Below are positions 1 to 10,610 of a stretch of DNA of 64,000 nt, piece after piece (the first letter of the stretch is position 1; every line of letters starts with the position of its first letter). Origin of the DNA: Hyperoplus lanceolatus (Eukaryota > Chordata > Actinopteri > Uranoscopiformes > Ammodytidae); contig CM049408.1 of assembly GCA_026929865.2 (NCBI GenBank), positions 6,940,001 to 7,004,000 of the forward strand, written 5' to 3'. The notes below the pieces were generated by a model, which worked only from the letters and a program-made list of their open reading frames with translations, did not search any database and was not told where the DNA came from. The position numbers were made by a program, and so were the translations under genes.

Positions 1-24
1 ACCTAAATCTAAATACTATTTGAA

Positions 25-373
25 TCAAGGGTTCACTTCAGTTCGACTGTAGCAAATAAATGGTAACTTCTTTTCACAGTTCCAGTCCTCCCATTTCCCA
101 GAGTCCCTGAAGTATGCCAGCACACAGGCCTCATTCCCATTGTAGTTATCAGGTTGATTCTTTTTCCAGAACCTAAATGAGGAATTACTTCCATCCATCC
201 ACTTCCAAGAGTCTCTGAAAAGGCCAATCCAGACTCCTGTTTGTGGAGGTACCAGCTATTTTACCTTCTCGTTCTCTGCCTTGTTTCTCACACTGACCAG
301 GTCTGTGTAGTACACTCTGCAGAAGCTCTAAACCTCAGTCCACGACATATTGCTGCTGGTGAGGGTATATGCT
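25..373 (-). pseudogene. C-type lectin domain (CTLD) pseudogene, left unit of lectin cluster
   Basis: Read on the minus strand, this stretch gives most of one C-type lectin domain: SSNMSWTEV, then SFCRVYYTDLVSVRN, WIGLFRDSWKWMDGS, the sugar/calcium motif QPDNYNGNEAC, KWEDWNCEKK and PFIC, ending at TGA (25-27). CTLDs of this kind bind carbohydrate outside the cell in innate recognition. The WIGL core, QPD motif and conserved cysteines are visible. Two in-frame TAG codons break it, one after WTEV and one before LVPPQTG. No intron is needed between the two halves. The N-terminal edge runs into a dispersed repeat at about 372. The unit lies on the same strand as the lectin at 3055-4820, so a tandem lectin cluster is likely. 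Parts of it could still be an exon of a longer transcript beyond the window edge. Confidence 0.75.
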
Positions 374-545
374 AGCCTGGAAATCCATACCCTGATATCT
401 TGAACAATAGAGGGTCTGGCCACGATCAATAGTAATTTCCAACTCAAGGGTCGGCTCCTACTCGTGCATTTCAAATGCCACTGCACACAGTTGGATAGCA
501 CTACAACCAATCAGAGCGATGCAAAAGGTGACGCAAGCCCCATTT
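372..545. repeat. Dispersed repeat fragment, inverted relative of 35265-35405
   Basis: The segment around GTGCATTTCAAATGCCACTG and the following ACAACCAATCAGAGCGATGC matches, in inverted orientation, the sequence at 35265-35405. The left part opens with TAGCCTGGAAATCCA, a terminal word also seen near 32430 and, more diverged, at 2057-2120. It is probably a relic of a non-autonomous DNA transposon. Boundaries are not resolved. Confidence 0.45.
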
Positions 546-1077
546 ATTTAGCGAACAGCTGTTAAACTGTTAAATTAAACGTTTGCCGTTGTCGGGCGGC
601 AAAACAGAACATTCCACTTACTTGCTAATAAAAGATTTGACTGCCGTCTTCCAAATCGTTAAGGGTGGAGGCCAAAGCAGTCTCAAACTCACACAACGGT
701 TGCGTTCTGAATCGCATACTTTCTACTATATAGTATGTAGAAAAAAGATTTAGGATGTCCCGATTCTTGTGGCCAGATTTAGGATGGTTAGAAGTACCCG
801 GATGTCCTACTTCATGCGGCCAAGATTGTTAGTGTTGAAAAGTGCATCCTATTTGGGCGATTCTGACCCACACTCCAGTGTGCACGTGAAGTGACGTAAC
901 ATCGACGAAGCCTCCATATGAAAACAAACGGGGATGCGACAGATACAAAAGCAAGAGGCAAGATCAAGGCGCAATGTTATGATGAAATAAGAGAGAAAAG
1001 TATGTCCCAATAGTATGCCTACTGCATCCTAACTAGATTCTTTTTATCGTTGGATGTAGTATGTAGAATAGAAAAAA
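546..1077. repeat. Likely MITE-like relic with TAGTATGTAG motifs
   Basis: No coding signal. The motif TAGTATGTAG(A)A appears near 731 and 1058, with TAGTATGCC between them and the phrase GGATGTC at about 756 and 801. This pattern resembles the internal structure of small fish DNA transposons. I could not fix terminal repeats or a target duplication. Confidence 0.3.
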
Positions 1078-1078
1078 G

Positions 1079-1106
1079 AAATAATAATAATAATAATAAT
1101 AATAAT
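1079..1106. repeat. (AAT)n microsatellite
   Basis: About nine AAT units in a row at the left edge of the ATATCG-rich repeat that follows. Confidence 0.9.
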
Positions 1107-2056
1107 ATGGACCAAATCTTATATCGCGATACAGGTAATTTTATATCACGATATGGATATATATCACGATATAGTATTTTTCCTTAAAATTCAATGGATT
1201 ACAATAACCATACTGAACTTTAATCACATTAGATTATTTTCATTTTTGCTTGGAACTTAAATTTCAATACAAAAGAAAAACTGGTGCAAAATACCACACC
1301 AGTCTGGCATTAGTCAGTCAGTGCAAAGTAAAAATGACAACATCAACCAAAGAGCCTACATTTTCCAATGAAAGACTTGAATTTTCCTGCAGTATTTGCT
1401 CATCTTCATTTAAAAAAGCTGTCAAAATTAACTAATGAGCAAATGTCTGGTAATACATTAACTCCAGCTTCAACACAAATAATATTTTCAAGTTTGACAT
1501 GTTTTAAAGTTACATATAACCAGCCTTGCTGGCTGTCTCCAACAATAACAGCATGGGGGTGAAGCCCCGAGTAGGCTAAATATGTCATTATTAGCCAGCT
1601 AGCTCACGAGAGCTAACCCATGTAGTTTGCGGCTTAAAACAAGCCAACTCTGCGTCACGGCAACAGCACGCTGAAGCAGCAAGCAAGTTTCCTTTGCCCG
1701 ATGACATTTTTGACCGTTAAAATCAGCTGCTCTGCCACCTTGACACGGAGTTGGTTTGTTAACTTTAGTGACGGCGCACCGAAGCTAGACCATGAGCTAG
1801 ACAGCTAGAGCAACAGATGAGGCTTCTTCTGTTGCGGGTAGAGAAGCTGTATTACAGCCCAGAACTCTGCTGCAGAGCCCCCGTGTGGCGCGGCAGTGTA
1901 ACTATAGGGACTCGGAGGGACAGCTGCCTCCCGCTCCATATATGCTACCGCCACATGAACTTTTTTTCTCCGCGATATAAACGGTATGGCCAAATCTCTC
2001 CCGGTAGACACTTTCATATCGTCCACGATATGATATTGTCATATCGCCCAGCCCTA
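1105..2056. mobile_element. Non-autonomous DNA transposon with ATATCG-rich ends
   Basis: The right end reads (minus strand) TAGGGCTGGGCGATATGACA, a terminal word common in fish non-autonomous DNA transposons. The left part (1110-1185) carries ATATCGCGATA and ATATCACGATAT repeats that mirror the right subterminal region (2005-2045). The left terminal word itself is missing next to the (AAT)n tract. There is no coding capacity. The last ~100 bp are copied at 2592-2700 by the local tandem duplication. Confidence 0.5.
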
Positions 2057-2120
2057 CCAACAGGCGCAGCAAATTTAATTTGCCAGCGCCTAGTGGCAGG
2101 TCTGGGAATGCCAGGCTAGG
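2057..2120 (-). repeat. TAGCCTGGCA-type repeat fragment (copied at 2701-2764)
   Basis: On the minus strand this begins TAGCCTGGCATTCCCAGACC and includes GGCAAATTAAATTTGC, resembling the terminal part of a fish repeat also hinted at near 372 and 32430. It is present in both tandem copies. Confidence 0.4.
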
Positions 2121-2411
2121 TATATGCCACATTTGACCCTAATAATTGAACAAAAGAGGTGATGTTATGTAGAAGTACCATAACATACAATTAGTTTAAA
2201 AAATGTTTTTGCCACAGCCTTTCCACATCAACAACAAAAAACTGCACTAAATACATGAGTACAGAATATTTTTCTCAATACATTTGATTTATTTTGTATC
2301 TTAAACTGATTAATACAGCATGGAGCCTAAACAAAAAAAAAAACTGTCAAAGAGAAGTGGAGAGGTCAAGAAACTAAACTGATATTGTATGTGTGACTTA
2401 ATATCTTCACC

Positions 2412-2591
2412 TCAGTCAATACAGGAGACAGCCTTATAGAGTCCTTCACACAATGTTATGTGCCATAGTCCATCATCATGCATCACTCTACAGTATTGTG
2501 TACTGTAGTTATAGCTTGGTTCCCCAGGCGACCAGTTTCTAAATTCCATCTCTCCGTGTTTGTAGAAACTGCTGTTTGACAGTGACCACAT
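2412..2591 (-). pseudogene. Duplicated, 5'-truncated CTLD last exon
   Basis: This is the extra copy of the C-terminal lectin exon found intact at 3055-3270. It keeps the end of the domain (WSLSNSSFYKHGEMEF, the cysteines and the TGA stop). It lacks the WIGL start of the exon and the splice acceptor because the tandem duplication breakpoint falls inside the exon. It cannot be spliced as the normal exon. A readthrough from transposon sequence joined upstream is open for some codons but has no support as a protein. Confidence 0.8.
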
Positions 2592-3054
2592 CCGCCACAT
2601 GAACTTTTTTTCTCCGCGATATAAACGGTATGGCCAAATCTCTCCCGGTAGACACTTTCATATCGTCCACGATATGATATTGTCATATCGCCCAGCCCTA
2701 CCAACAGGCGCAGCAAATTTAATTTGCCAGCGCCTAGTGGCAGGTCTGGGAATGCCAGGCTAGGTATATGCCACATTTGACCCTAATAATTGAACAAAAG
2801 AGGTGATGTTATGTAGAAGTACCATAACATACAATTAGTTTAAAAAATGTTTTTGCCACAGCCTTTCCACATCAACAACAAAAAACTGCACTAAATACAT
2901 GAGTACAGAATATTTTTCTCAATACATTTGATTTATTTTGTATCTTAAACTGATTAATACAGCATGGAGCCTAAACAAAAAAAAAACTGTCAAAGAGAAG
3001 TGGAGAGGTCAAGAAACTAAACTGATATTGTATGTGTGACTTAATATCTTCACC

Positions 3055-4820
3055 TCAGTCAATACAGGAGACAGCCTTATAGAGTCCTTCACACAATGTT
3101 ATGTGCCATAGTCCATCATCATGCATCACTCTACAGTATTGTGTACTGTAGTTATAGCTTGGTTCCCCAGGCGACCAGTTTCTAAATTCCATCTCTCCGT
3201 GTTTGTAGAAACTGCTGTTTGACAGTGACCACATCCAGCTGTCACTACGGTAGAGCCCTATCCAGGCATCCTGAAAGCAATATTCGATTGTGTTACTTTA
3301 GCCTCAACTGTCATATTAAGGAGAAATAGACACTTTTCCAGGACAGGAAAAGCTCTTGAGAATAAAAAGGACTGGAGCCTTTAAATTGTGCAAAAACGAC
3401 AAACTTTGTCTTCATCAGCCTCAAAATAGACAAGGACATAAGGCGTCTGTATCACATCAACAACAAAAGGACACAGACATCTTAAAACTAAAAAAAAGTT
3501 AGAAATACAGAAAGTACAAGTACAATAAATGCAATAAGTAGTTCTTAATTTTGGTCTGGTCTTTGTGAATAAGCTGGTATTCGTAACAAGGCTTATTTGC
3601 ATCCCTAATTTACATACATGTAAATGGAAAGGCACATCCAGGACACTGCCTGCTTGGCCATGCAATTTGCGTGCATTTCCCCCTTTGCACATCCTCTGTG
3701 AATTACAGGCTATATTTTTCTCTCATTTGCATAGGTATAGCGGCCGCAAAAACACCACAATCCTTTTGTGGATTTGGCCTTCAGTCTAAATATACACATT
3801 TGTATTCATTGTCTAATCATTTGTTTGTTTGTGTGTAGATAATAATGGATAATATGAACTCAAACACTGATTTAAAGGGACCCAATTCAAATGTAAAAGG
3901 CCACAAGCCAAAAAAGGTTGTGAACCAGGTTTTTAATAACACATGTTAACGAACAAGTACATCAAAATGTTACTGAACTACAGTCTATCTATCTGCCCTC
4001 CTCCTTTTGTGGAACTTTACTCACAAACATTTTAAAAGAACTATTTGAAATGGAAGAGAGAGAAAAGTGAACTCGCATAGAAACCAACTTGCTCCAGTTT
4101 GCTTAAATCTGCCAGGCTGTTAAGGATATTCATATCCTCCATGTTGTCTATAGTTGCCAGGTGTGTGTATGTATCTCTGCGCTTCAGCCCAGTTCTTCAG
4201 TTCATAAACAAAATGGTACTGATGTGCAACATGTGACAAGACAACACACAGCCCTGGAGAGACAAAAATTAATACTAAGAAAATCTGAGCAAAAATAAAC
4301 AACAAAATAATAGTTGTGGCTTTAGTTTTCGGTGCATTTAAGATAGACAGATAGATAAAGCAGCAAATAAAACATGTACATACATAGTATAAACTAACAG
4401 GTATAAATAACAACTTTTCTCAGTAAAGTCAGATTGTGTTCGATGCCTGAATGGCTGAGGGAATAAAATATTTCTTGGCCCTGAATCTATGGCCAACTTA
4501 AATGCTATAAGGGTCTGCAATAATGTCATCAGGGTTCCTGTGGACAGCACTGTCAAATACATTTGAAAGTTGTTGTGTTTTAACTGCCACTTTGTTGCTG
4601 TCTTGGCTGTGAAAGCACTTCCAACATGGATGTCATTAACATAATCATACATATAATACGTATACACAACATGAAAACAAATACCAATGAAAATTATATT
4701 TTTATGTATTGTACATCTAAATGTAAATTGTTTGTCCCACAATACATTTTATTTAAAAAAATCTAAATATAGTATACACTTACCTGAAGCAACAATTATG
4801 TTCAGAAGAACCTTTTCCAT
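3055..4820 (-). pseudogene. Secreted C-type lectin gene, three exons, frameshifted
   Basis: Exon 1 (4784-4820) starts ATG with no in-frame alternative nearby and encodes MEKVLLNIIVAS, a signal-peptide start. It ends at a GTAAGTG donor. Exon 2 (about 4089-4253) follows a CTCTCCAG acceptor and encodes LCVVLSHVAHQYHFVYELK, then NWAEAQRY. The CTLD then continues in another frame as TYTHLATIDNMEDMN. The junction lacks about 11 nt, including the conserved CRE segment with its cysteine. The exon 2 donor (CAA|GTTGGT) is my weakest boundary. Exon 3 (3055-3270) follows TTGCTTTCAG and encodes DAWIGLYRSDSWMWSLSN, then the cysteines and TGA. The EPN-type motif is EPS and the WND motif reads WHI, so calcium-dependent sugar binding is doubtful. 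Family: fish secreted single-CTLD lectins or mannose-receptor-like proteins. Introns 3271-4088 and 4254-4783 hold no recognised gene. Confidence 0.8.
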
Positions 4821-5308
4821 CTTCAACTGTTCCTCTTTCCCTCTTTTAGTCTGACTGTCGATATGGAGCTGCGGAAATTACTCATTCTGTTATACAGGTA
4901 TATACGTCTTTACTGCACATTCGATCTTCATGTAATGCGATATATGGGACCAAAACTGTTTGCTTATACTGCACTGAACATCTGAGATGAGGGCCCATTA
5001 GCACTATGTTAAGACATGTTAAATTTAAGTTTAAACCAGCTGCACCACAAAGCTATGAACACATTAATGCGTCAATAAATATAATATATATATTGTTCTG
5101 AAGTTGGTCATTCTGCACAATTAGTACTTAGATTCTGATGGCCTCAGGAATTCTAATGCAAAATTCTGTCTGGCTCAGGAGCGGAAGACACAATGCAGAG
5201 TTCTCGTGATATCAGTAAGTGTTAAAAAGTCTCTGTACTCCTAAAGGTTCTTCTAGAGGTTCTAACAAGAGAGTCAAAGGAGGAAGGTAGGTATACCCGA
5301 GTATCTTA
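4821..5308. other. Lectin upstream region, no gene seen
   Basis: This lies 5' of the lectin start codon on the minus strand. A weak TATA-like GTATATAC sits near 4900, about 80 bp upstream of the ATG. No other element or coding sequence is recognised. Confidence 0.3.
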
Positions 5309-6253
5309 TGGCGCTTTTCCACCGCTTGGTATCAGCTCGACTCGACTCGACTCAACTCGCATTTTTGGCGTTTCCACCGCATTTTCATGGTACCTGGTAC
5401 CTGGTAGCGGCTGCTTTTTTGGTATCGCCTCACTCTAGGTTCCAAGCGAGCTGAGCCGATGCTAAAGGGTGACGTCGGCAAACGGCCGGCGCTTCTGATT
5501 GGCCAGAGACTACCGGCTTCATTCTGTTGTTTATTCTCCCCAACTCTCCGGGACTTTTGAGTATTTACGCCGCGTGCAGCCTACTCTGGCTCTCTTTCAT
5601 TTGATTTGCATCACAGATCCGAATTTTTTTTTCCATATATTCGCTAAGCTCACCCAGTGTTGGTTGTTGGGGAAGTTACTTTTAACATACGAGAGGAGAC
5701 ATGTAGGGCAGCTAGCAGCTAGGCTAATAGTAGCCAGTTGGGACAGACATGATAGCGAGCGATTACATTACAAGCCTCGGACTGAACTGATTACCTCAAT
5801 AAAATATTCAGGCTGAGACACGGCTTGCATTTGAAAACACGTATCCTGAAACAAGCACTAAACAGTCAACTTTATCATGCTTGTGTTTACGTGCATAGGG
5901 ATCGTGACGCATCCCTACAGCTGACTGTGTGGCAGAGTCACACATCGGGACAACAACCATCCCTTTTAATGGCCCGTCACAATATTCTTCTACTTCTTTT
6001 AGCAAACAGATACAAGGGGGGTATTTCTTAAACATTTTTCATCCGTGTTTTTGGCGGTTGGTTCAGTTAATAGTGCAACAACTGCTCGTAATTTCTGCTT
6101 TGCTCCGGAGTAGGCTTTCAGCTCCTTATGACGACCCCGCCCACGTTCAGGAGGTACTATTTGCGGTGGAAAACGACCCGTGCTGCTACCAAACCAAGTT
6201 GAGTCGAGTCGAGTTGAGTCGTGTCGAGCTACATGTGCGGTGGAGAAGCGCCA
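5309..6253. mobile_element. TIR element, probably Harbinger/ISL2EU-type MITE
   Basis: Terminal inverted repeats TGGCGCTTTTCCACCGC (5309) and GCGGTGGAGAAGCGCCA (ending 6253) match with one difference. Subterminal CTCGACTCGACTCG at the left mirrors GAGTCGAGTCGAG at the right. Flanks are TTA on the left and CTA on the right, close to the 3-bp TWA target expected for PIF/Harbinger. The open frames inside show no transposase motif, so it is non-autonomous. An internal-only relative lies at 47995-48245. Confidence 0.75.
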
Positions 6254-6345
6254 CTAGTCTCTCTCTTGCTCTCTCGCTCTCTCTCTCGCTCACACTCTCT
6301 CTCACTCTCTCAAATTCAAAATTGGCTTTATTGGCATGAAAGTTT
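6254..6345 (-). repeat. (CT)n tract and minus-strand LINE 3' end scrap
   Basis: A CT-rich microsatellite (6256-6312) abuts a segment that reads on the minus strand CATGCCAATAAAGCC followed by TTTTGAATTTGA. This is the usual polyadenylation end plus short-repeat tail of L2-like fish LINEs. A second CT/GT-rich run is at 6417-6465. Confidence 0.5.
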
Positions 6346-6470
6346 TTTAAAAAGCAATATTGCCAAAGCAAAGCATCAAATAAACCAAACATTCATTCAA
6401 ACAATATTCAAACAATACTCTCTCTCTCTCTGTCTGTATGTCTCTGTCTGTGTGTCTTTGTTGGTCCAAA

Positions 6471-7981
6471 CAGTTCAAAGTGAATACAACCTGTTACTTC
6501 TCTTTTCTATAGTGTAGCTGTGGGGACTAATACCCTGTTTGGCAATGAGGAGTATTTTCAGATTTTGACAAGTCATATCATACCCTTATTTGCAAAGAGC
6601 ACAGTTTCATGTTACCACAAAAATCTATATTGAAGACTGCAAGTCCTTTGTTTCTGTCATGTCAACAGTCCTCCTTTGCATGTTTGTGTAAGGCCCAATT
6701 TCCTCTTTCAACAAATTCTGTCATGATCTGCCACAGAAGCCTCTTTGTCATCAGCGTTAGGCTCTGGGTGATTAGTCTTTGAGTTGGTAGAGGAGGGATA
6801 CACTAGGCCTTAGTGGTTCCTGTCTCACCAGAGGGGAGATCTGGGTGACAAAATATATAGTGGGAAGTGGAGGGACATAAATGATCCAGAGTCTGTTCCC
6901 ATTCAAGTACTGGGTATTGAGCAAAGGCCCCTCTTCATGGTTCCAGGACGTAACCCAACAAGCCATTTTGCCAAGACTGATGAAAAGAGGATTTCTGGGT
7001 TCGAACTTTCAGACTAATTACATGAAGTCCTGTCCGGCTATTGCCAGTCACAAGGAGGATAACTTAGCCACGAGTAGCACATAGGGAAGGGATGAGACAA
7101 AGTTTATAACTGAAATACGGCAAACATGCTAGCAGACACTTGCAATTGTTATTAACACATCCGGCAGGTACAGATCTCCTCAAAGATGTATCAGTTTCCA
7201 TTCATTAACCACTCTGTTTTGCTTTCCACTAACTGCTTACATATTTCTGGCTCTTTAGTTCCATTCATGTTCAAAAGCTAGCACCTAATGGTGCTGGCTG
7301 CTAGGGCAATTGGCTAAATTAGAGTTGTTTGTCTGATGAGAGATGCTTTATGAGATCAACGTTTGTTGGCCAGAAAAACTCGATCAAAAACCAAAAATAG
7401 TCTCCTTGCATATTGATGAGAAATGTGCCAACAAATATTAGTCCACTGTGTGACTGCTCCTTAATATTGATAGTAAACCAAAATGTCATCTTCCCTCATA
7501 CACACAAGATATTTTGGGAACGTTTTAAAGCTGAGTAATAATAACTACATTTTAAATAGGCTTAGTATAAGATGCAAGTATAAGACGTCCAACCATGTCC
7601 ACACAGCAAAATGGCAAATCTGTAGAGGTTTTGCAAGCTCACCAGACCTAGCAGATATGGACTCCTTAATCACCCCGTCTCTCAGAGATTAACAGGACTG
7701 GTTGACATAAAATATGTTGCGTCAGTTCAAGGCTTGTGAAGATGTGTGGTCAGCCTGTGTGTGTTAGTTTTTACTGGTGTCAGTAGCTGCATTAAAGACC
7801 TGGCACTTAGTATTGGTTTTGCTGAGGGCTCACATTGTTCATGTGACGGACACGTCTCTTTTCTGTATCTGCTCCTTCTTAGAGTGTCTCAATTTTTTCT
7901 TCTTTGCACCTTTTTGTCTGTCCTGGATGTGAATTGCCCTACTGAACTGTCTAACTTTGACATTTACTGTCATGAGACCTT
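6471..7981. other. Intergenic, nothing recognised
   Basis: Short open frames only, without family motifs, splice structure or repeats that I recognise. Confidence 0.4.
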
Positions 7982-8191
7982 TATTATACTGTCATGAATT
8001 ATTCACTTTACCTCAAAGTGAAACATATTTTCCATATTTAGGCTAATATCCACATGCTTCATGTTACATTTATGAAGTTGCTACTACTACAGTTAACATT
8101 GTTGTGTGTGTAATTCAGTGTAATAACTTTTACTGAAAAGTCCACATTGTTTCACTTTGAGGTAAAGTGAATAATTCATGACAGTATAATA
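7982..8191. repeat. 43-bp perfect inverted repeat with 124-bp spacer
   Basis: The left arm (7982-8024) starts TATTATACTGTCATGAATTA and contains TTCACTTTACCTCAAAGTGA. The right arm (8149-8191) is its exact reverse complement. Similarity stops at both arm edges. No target duplication or known terminal word flanks it. Confidence 0.93.
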
Positions 8192-9628
8192 CAGCTCTCA
8201 CTGCTTGTACTCCGCACCCCCTGCCAGTGACTGCGAGAGAGGCTGGCAGGGCGGTAATAGTGGCCTGAGCGACCATAGACGTATTTGACACTTTTATGTA
8301 TGAACGCAGGGTCAACTAGAACTATCTTCAAAAGTGGATCCTTAGAAACATCCTGTTACTCTGTCCTGGAAATCGTGAGATGTCACCATACTAATAAGAC
8401 CACCCCAACAAGTGCAACTCCTGTAAACTAAAACACCAGTGCAGGTGGAATGTGGGTGCCTTGGGTCTTAATGGGTTAGCTTGTTATTGACTGTGGAGCC
8501 CTAAGTTCAGTGTTGGTCCACTGAGCACTAGTAGTGCATGGGGAGACATTGATGTGAGACCAAGCAGGACGATCATTGCAGCAAGATAGAGGCAGGCATG
8601 ATTGGCTGGTGGGTGGTAAGTTTTCTATAAATAACTCATCTAACTGTGTTAGAACATTTGTTCACAGTTGAGAAGCTCATACTTAATGCATACCGGTACA
8701 TGTGCTGTATGGCTCTGAGGGACTGAGGAACCCACATTTCTGTCGGTACGAACGCTGCCAAAGTTGATCTAATTTAAAAAGGCTACATGGAGTGGTGCAA
8801 GCAGCACAAGCTGGCAATGTGTCTTTATCCTGTGTTCAAATGTAGCCGTAATTGGACATTCTGTTGTCATGCTCACGACCTGCAGAACATTATATATCCA
8901 AAACATGAACTGTGTTTCCCATGGGACTTTGGAAAGGCCACACAATACGAGGCTCAGAGGACGAGTGAAAGACAACCCAAGGACCCTCCAACTCGGTAAA
9001 CAAGGCTGTTCTCCCTGAATTCACAGAGCAGGATTTCATCTACGAGAGGCAAGTCCATCCATAATTCATAACAAGTTTCGCTCTGATGCCACATAATCAG
9101 TTCTGCAGACACATTTCATTGGAGTAATCAAATATTCACAGGATAGGCAACACATTGTGCATTCACACTAAGCCTGTTCCTATGTTAGTGGAGTTAATGG
9201 AGCCTTTCAGTGTGCGTGCGCTCACACAGACAGTGTGTGTGCATGTTGGAGAACATACAGTAGGTGTGCAGAGCAGTAATGACTTCATGAGGGTGCTGGA
9301 TTGTTTGCTTGTCAGACACAATGATGAAAAGAAGACAGTGTTACGTGGTTATTATGGACGTATTATTCATGTTCAGGAACAACTTGGAATAGCTTAAAAT
9401 GGAAAAACATTTGAACATGGAAAAATGACATCACATATTAAATCCTGTACACACAAGTTAATATATTTACCTGTGAAAACAAGACATGCTTCCCAAGACA
9501 TGGATCTTATGCAACAGGATGTGTGTATATTAGTGGGGCTGGGATTCGGTCGTAGTCACCAAAATAATCTAAAGAATCATAATGGCCGTCATTTACTTAC
9601 AGTATATACACAAAATATGTGCTTAATA
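8192..9628. other. Intergenic, nothing recognised
   Basis: Short open frames at 8787-8999 and 9155-9397 show no recognisable domain. Nothing else is supported. Confidence 0.35.
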
Positions 9629-10108
9629 CTGTAAACCAGTGCTTCTCAAATGGTGGGGCGAGCGGCAGGGGGGACTTAGTGTTTTCTTTTCTTTTTTTGT
9701 ATATAGGAGAGAGTGGCCTAAGTTGTGCATTTTGGAAGTTGTGCCACCCCTTGTTTCTAGAAAACCGTGGAAGAAATTGGAAATGTGACCACATATTTAA
9801 GAAGAGCCATCCAGTTGACTCATCCTGTAAATAAGGGAGAAACATGGAATAAGATATAAGCACATTTAAGCTCAAAAAACTGTGTTTTGCCTTTCAAAGT
9901 AACATTTCCATGATCATTTTGTTTTGATTATTGTGTCTGAACACTTATAGACAAGTTTGAAAACATTTGACACATGTTTTAGTGCTTAGTATGCTACACT
10001 TTGTGTCTATATAGTTAGCACGATGTCAGCCCTAAACTGCTGCATCATGCTTATTATCCAAATTTCTGGGATTGGGGTGATTTGTGCCAAAGGGCCTAGG
10101 TGAGTTAT

Positions 10109-10431
10109 AAGTAAGTAAGTAAGTAAGTAAAATGTATTTATAAAAGCACATTTATGACACTTTGCACTGTCCAAAGTGCTGTACATAGTGCATTCAGTAG
10201 GTAAACAATGAAGGTAAAATAACAATAACCAATATGAAAGACATAAAGCCCATACATCCACATAAACACAGATAGTAGTGCAGTGGTAAGATAGTTAATG
10301 GGGAGGAAACACCAGGGTGTACATTTGGGTTTTGAGCCTTGATTTAAAGGCATAAATGGAGGGGGAATCACATTTGTCAGGTGGCAGTTGGTTCCACAAG
10401 CACGGAGCAACTAGTGCAAAGTACATTTCTG
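10109..10431 (-). repeat. LINE 3' end nested in element A
   Basis: On the minus strand it ends CAGCACTTTGGAC followed by TTTATAAATACATTTTACTT and an (ACTT)n tail, with upstream codons resembling the last residues of a LINE reverse transcriptase (LWNQLPP-like, FKSRLKT). GAGTTATA / GAGTTGTG flank it as a possible imperfect target duplication. The same insertion occurs in element B (33661-33992), so it predates the split of A and B. Confidence 0.6.
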
Positions 10432-10449
10432 AGAGTTGTGCCATTGGCA

Positions 10450-10610
10450 TGGCTGTATACGCTGGTCACCAAAAGAAAGTGATTGTCTACAGTAGCTCAG
10501 AAGAGAGTGACATCTCAATTCCACTTAACGACACCACTGATAAGAGTTCAGATGGCCAGAAAGATGATGATGGTGACTTTGTCATTGTGAGCTTTGCAGG
10601 TAAAACCATT
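10450..10610 (+). pseudogene. Possible transposase C-terminal remnant in element A
   Basis: An open frame encodes GHQKKVIVYSSSEESD, an acidic run and DGDFVIVSFAGK, followed by a possible GCAG|GTAAAA splice donor. Element B has a near-identical frame at 33999-34157. The (D)FV.V.F..K pattern resembles C-terminal tails of some fish transposon proteins, from memory and not from a search. No catalytic residue is present. The longer open frame that starts upstream at 10356 runs through antisense LINE sequence and is not a gene. Confidence 0.4.

Larger units (their letters stand above)
1948..3234. repeat. Tandem duplication, two ~644 bp copies
   Basis: Copy 1 (1948-2591) and copy 2 (2592-~3234) are nearly identical. 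CCGCCACATGAAC occurs at 1948 and 2592, TATATGCCACATTTGACC at 2121 and 2765 (offset 644), and the exon end at 2412 and 3055 (offset 643, from one fewer A in an A-run). The unit joins the end of a DNA transposon to the last exon of a lectin gene. At the junction, ACATCC of the exon runs into GCCACATG of the repeat. Near identity suggests a recent event. Confidence 0.92.

Noticed and set aside
1817-2119. 100-residue open frame near the lectin cluster
   Set aside because: It lies in a non-autonomous DNA transposon and repeat fragment; no protein family is recognised.
4338-4742. 134-residue minus-strand open frame
   Set aside because: It lies inside the lectin intron between two well-supported exons and has no domain.
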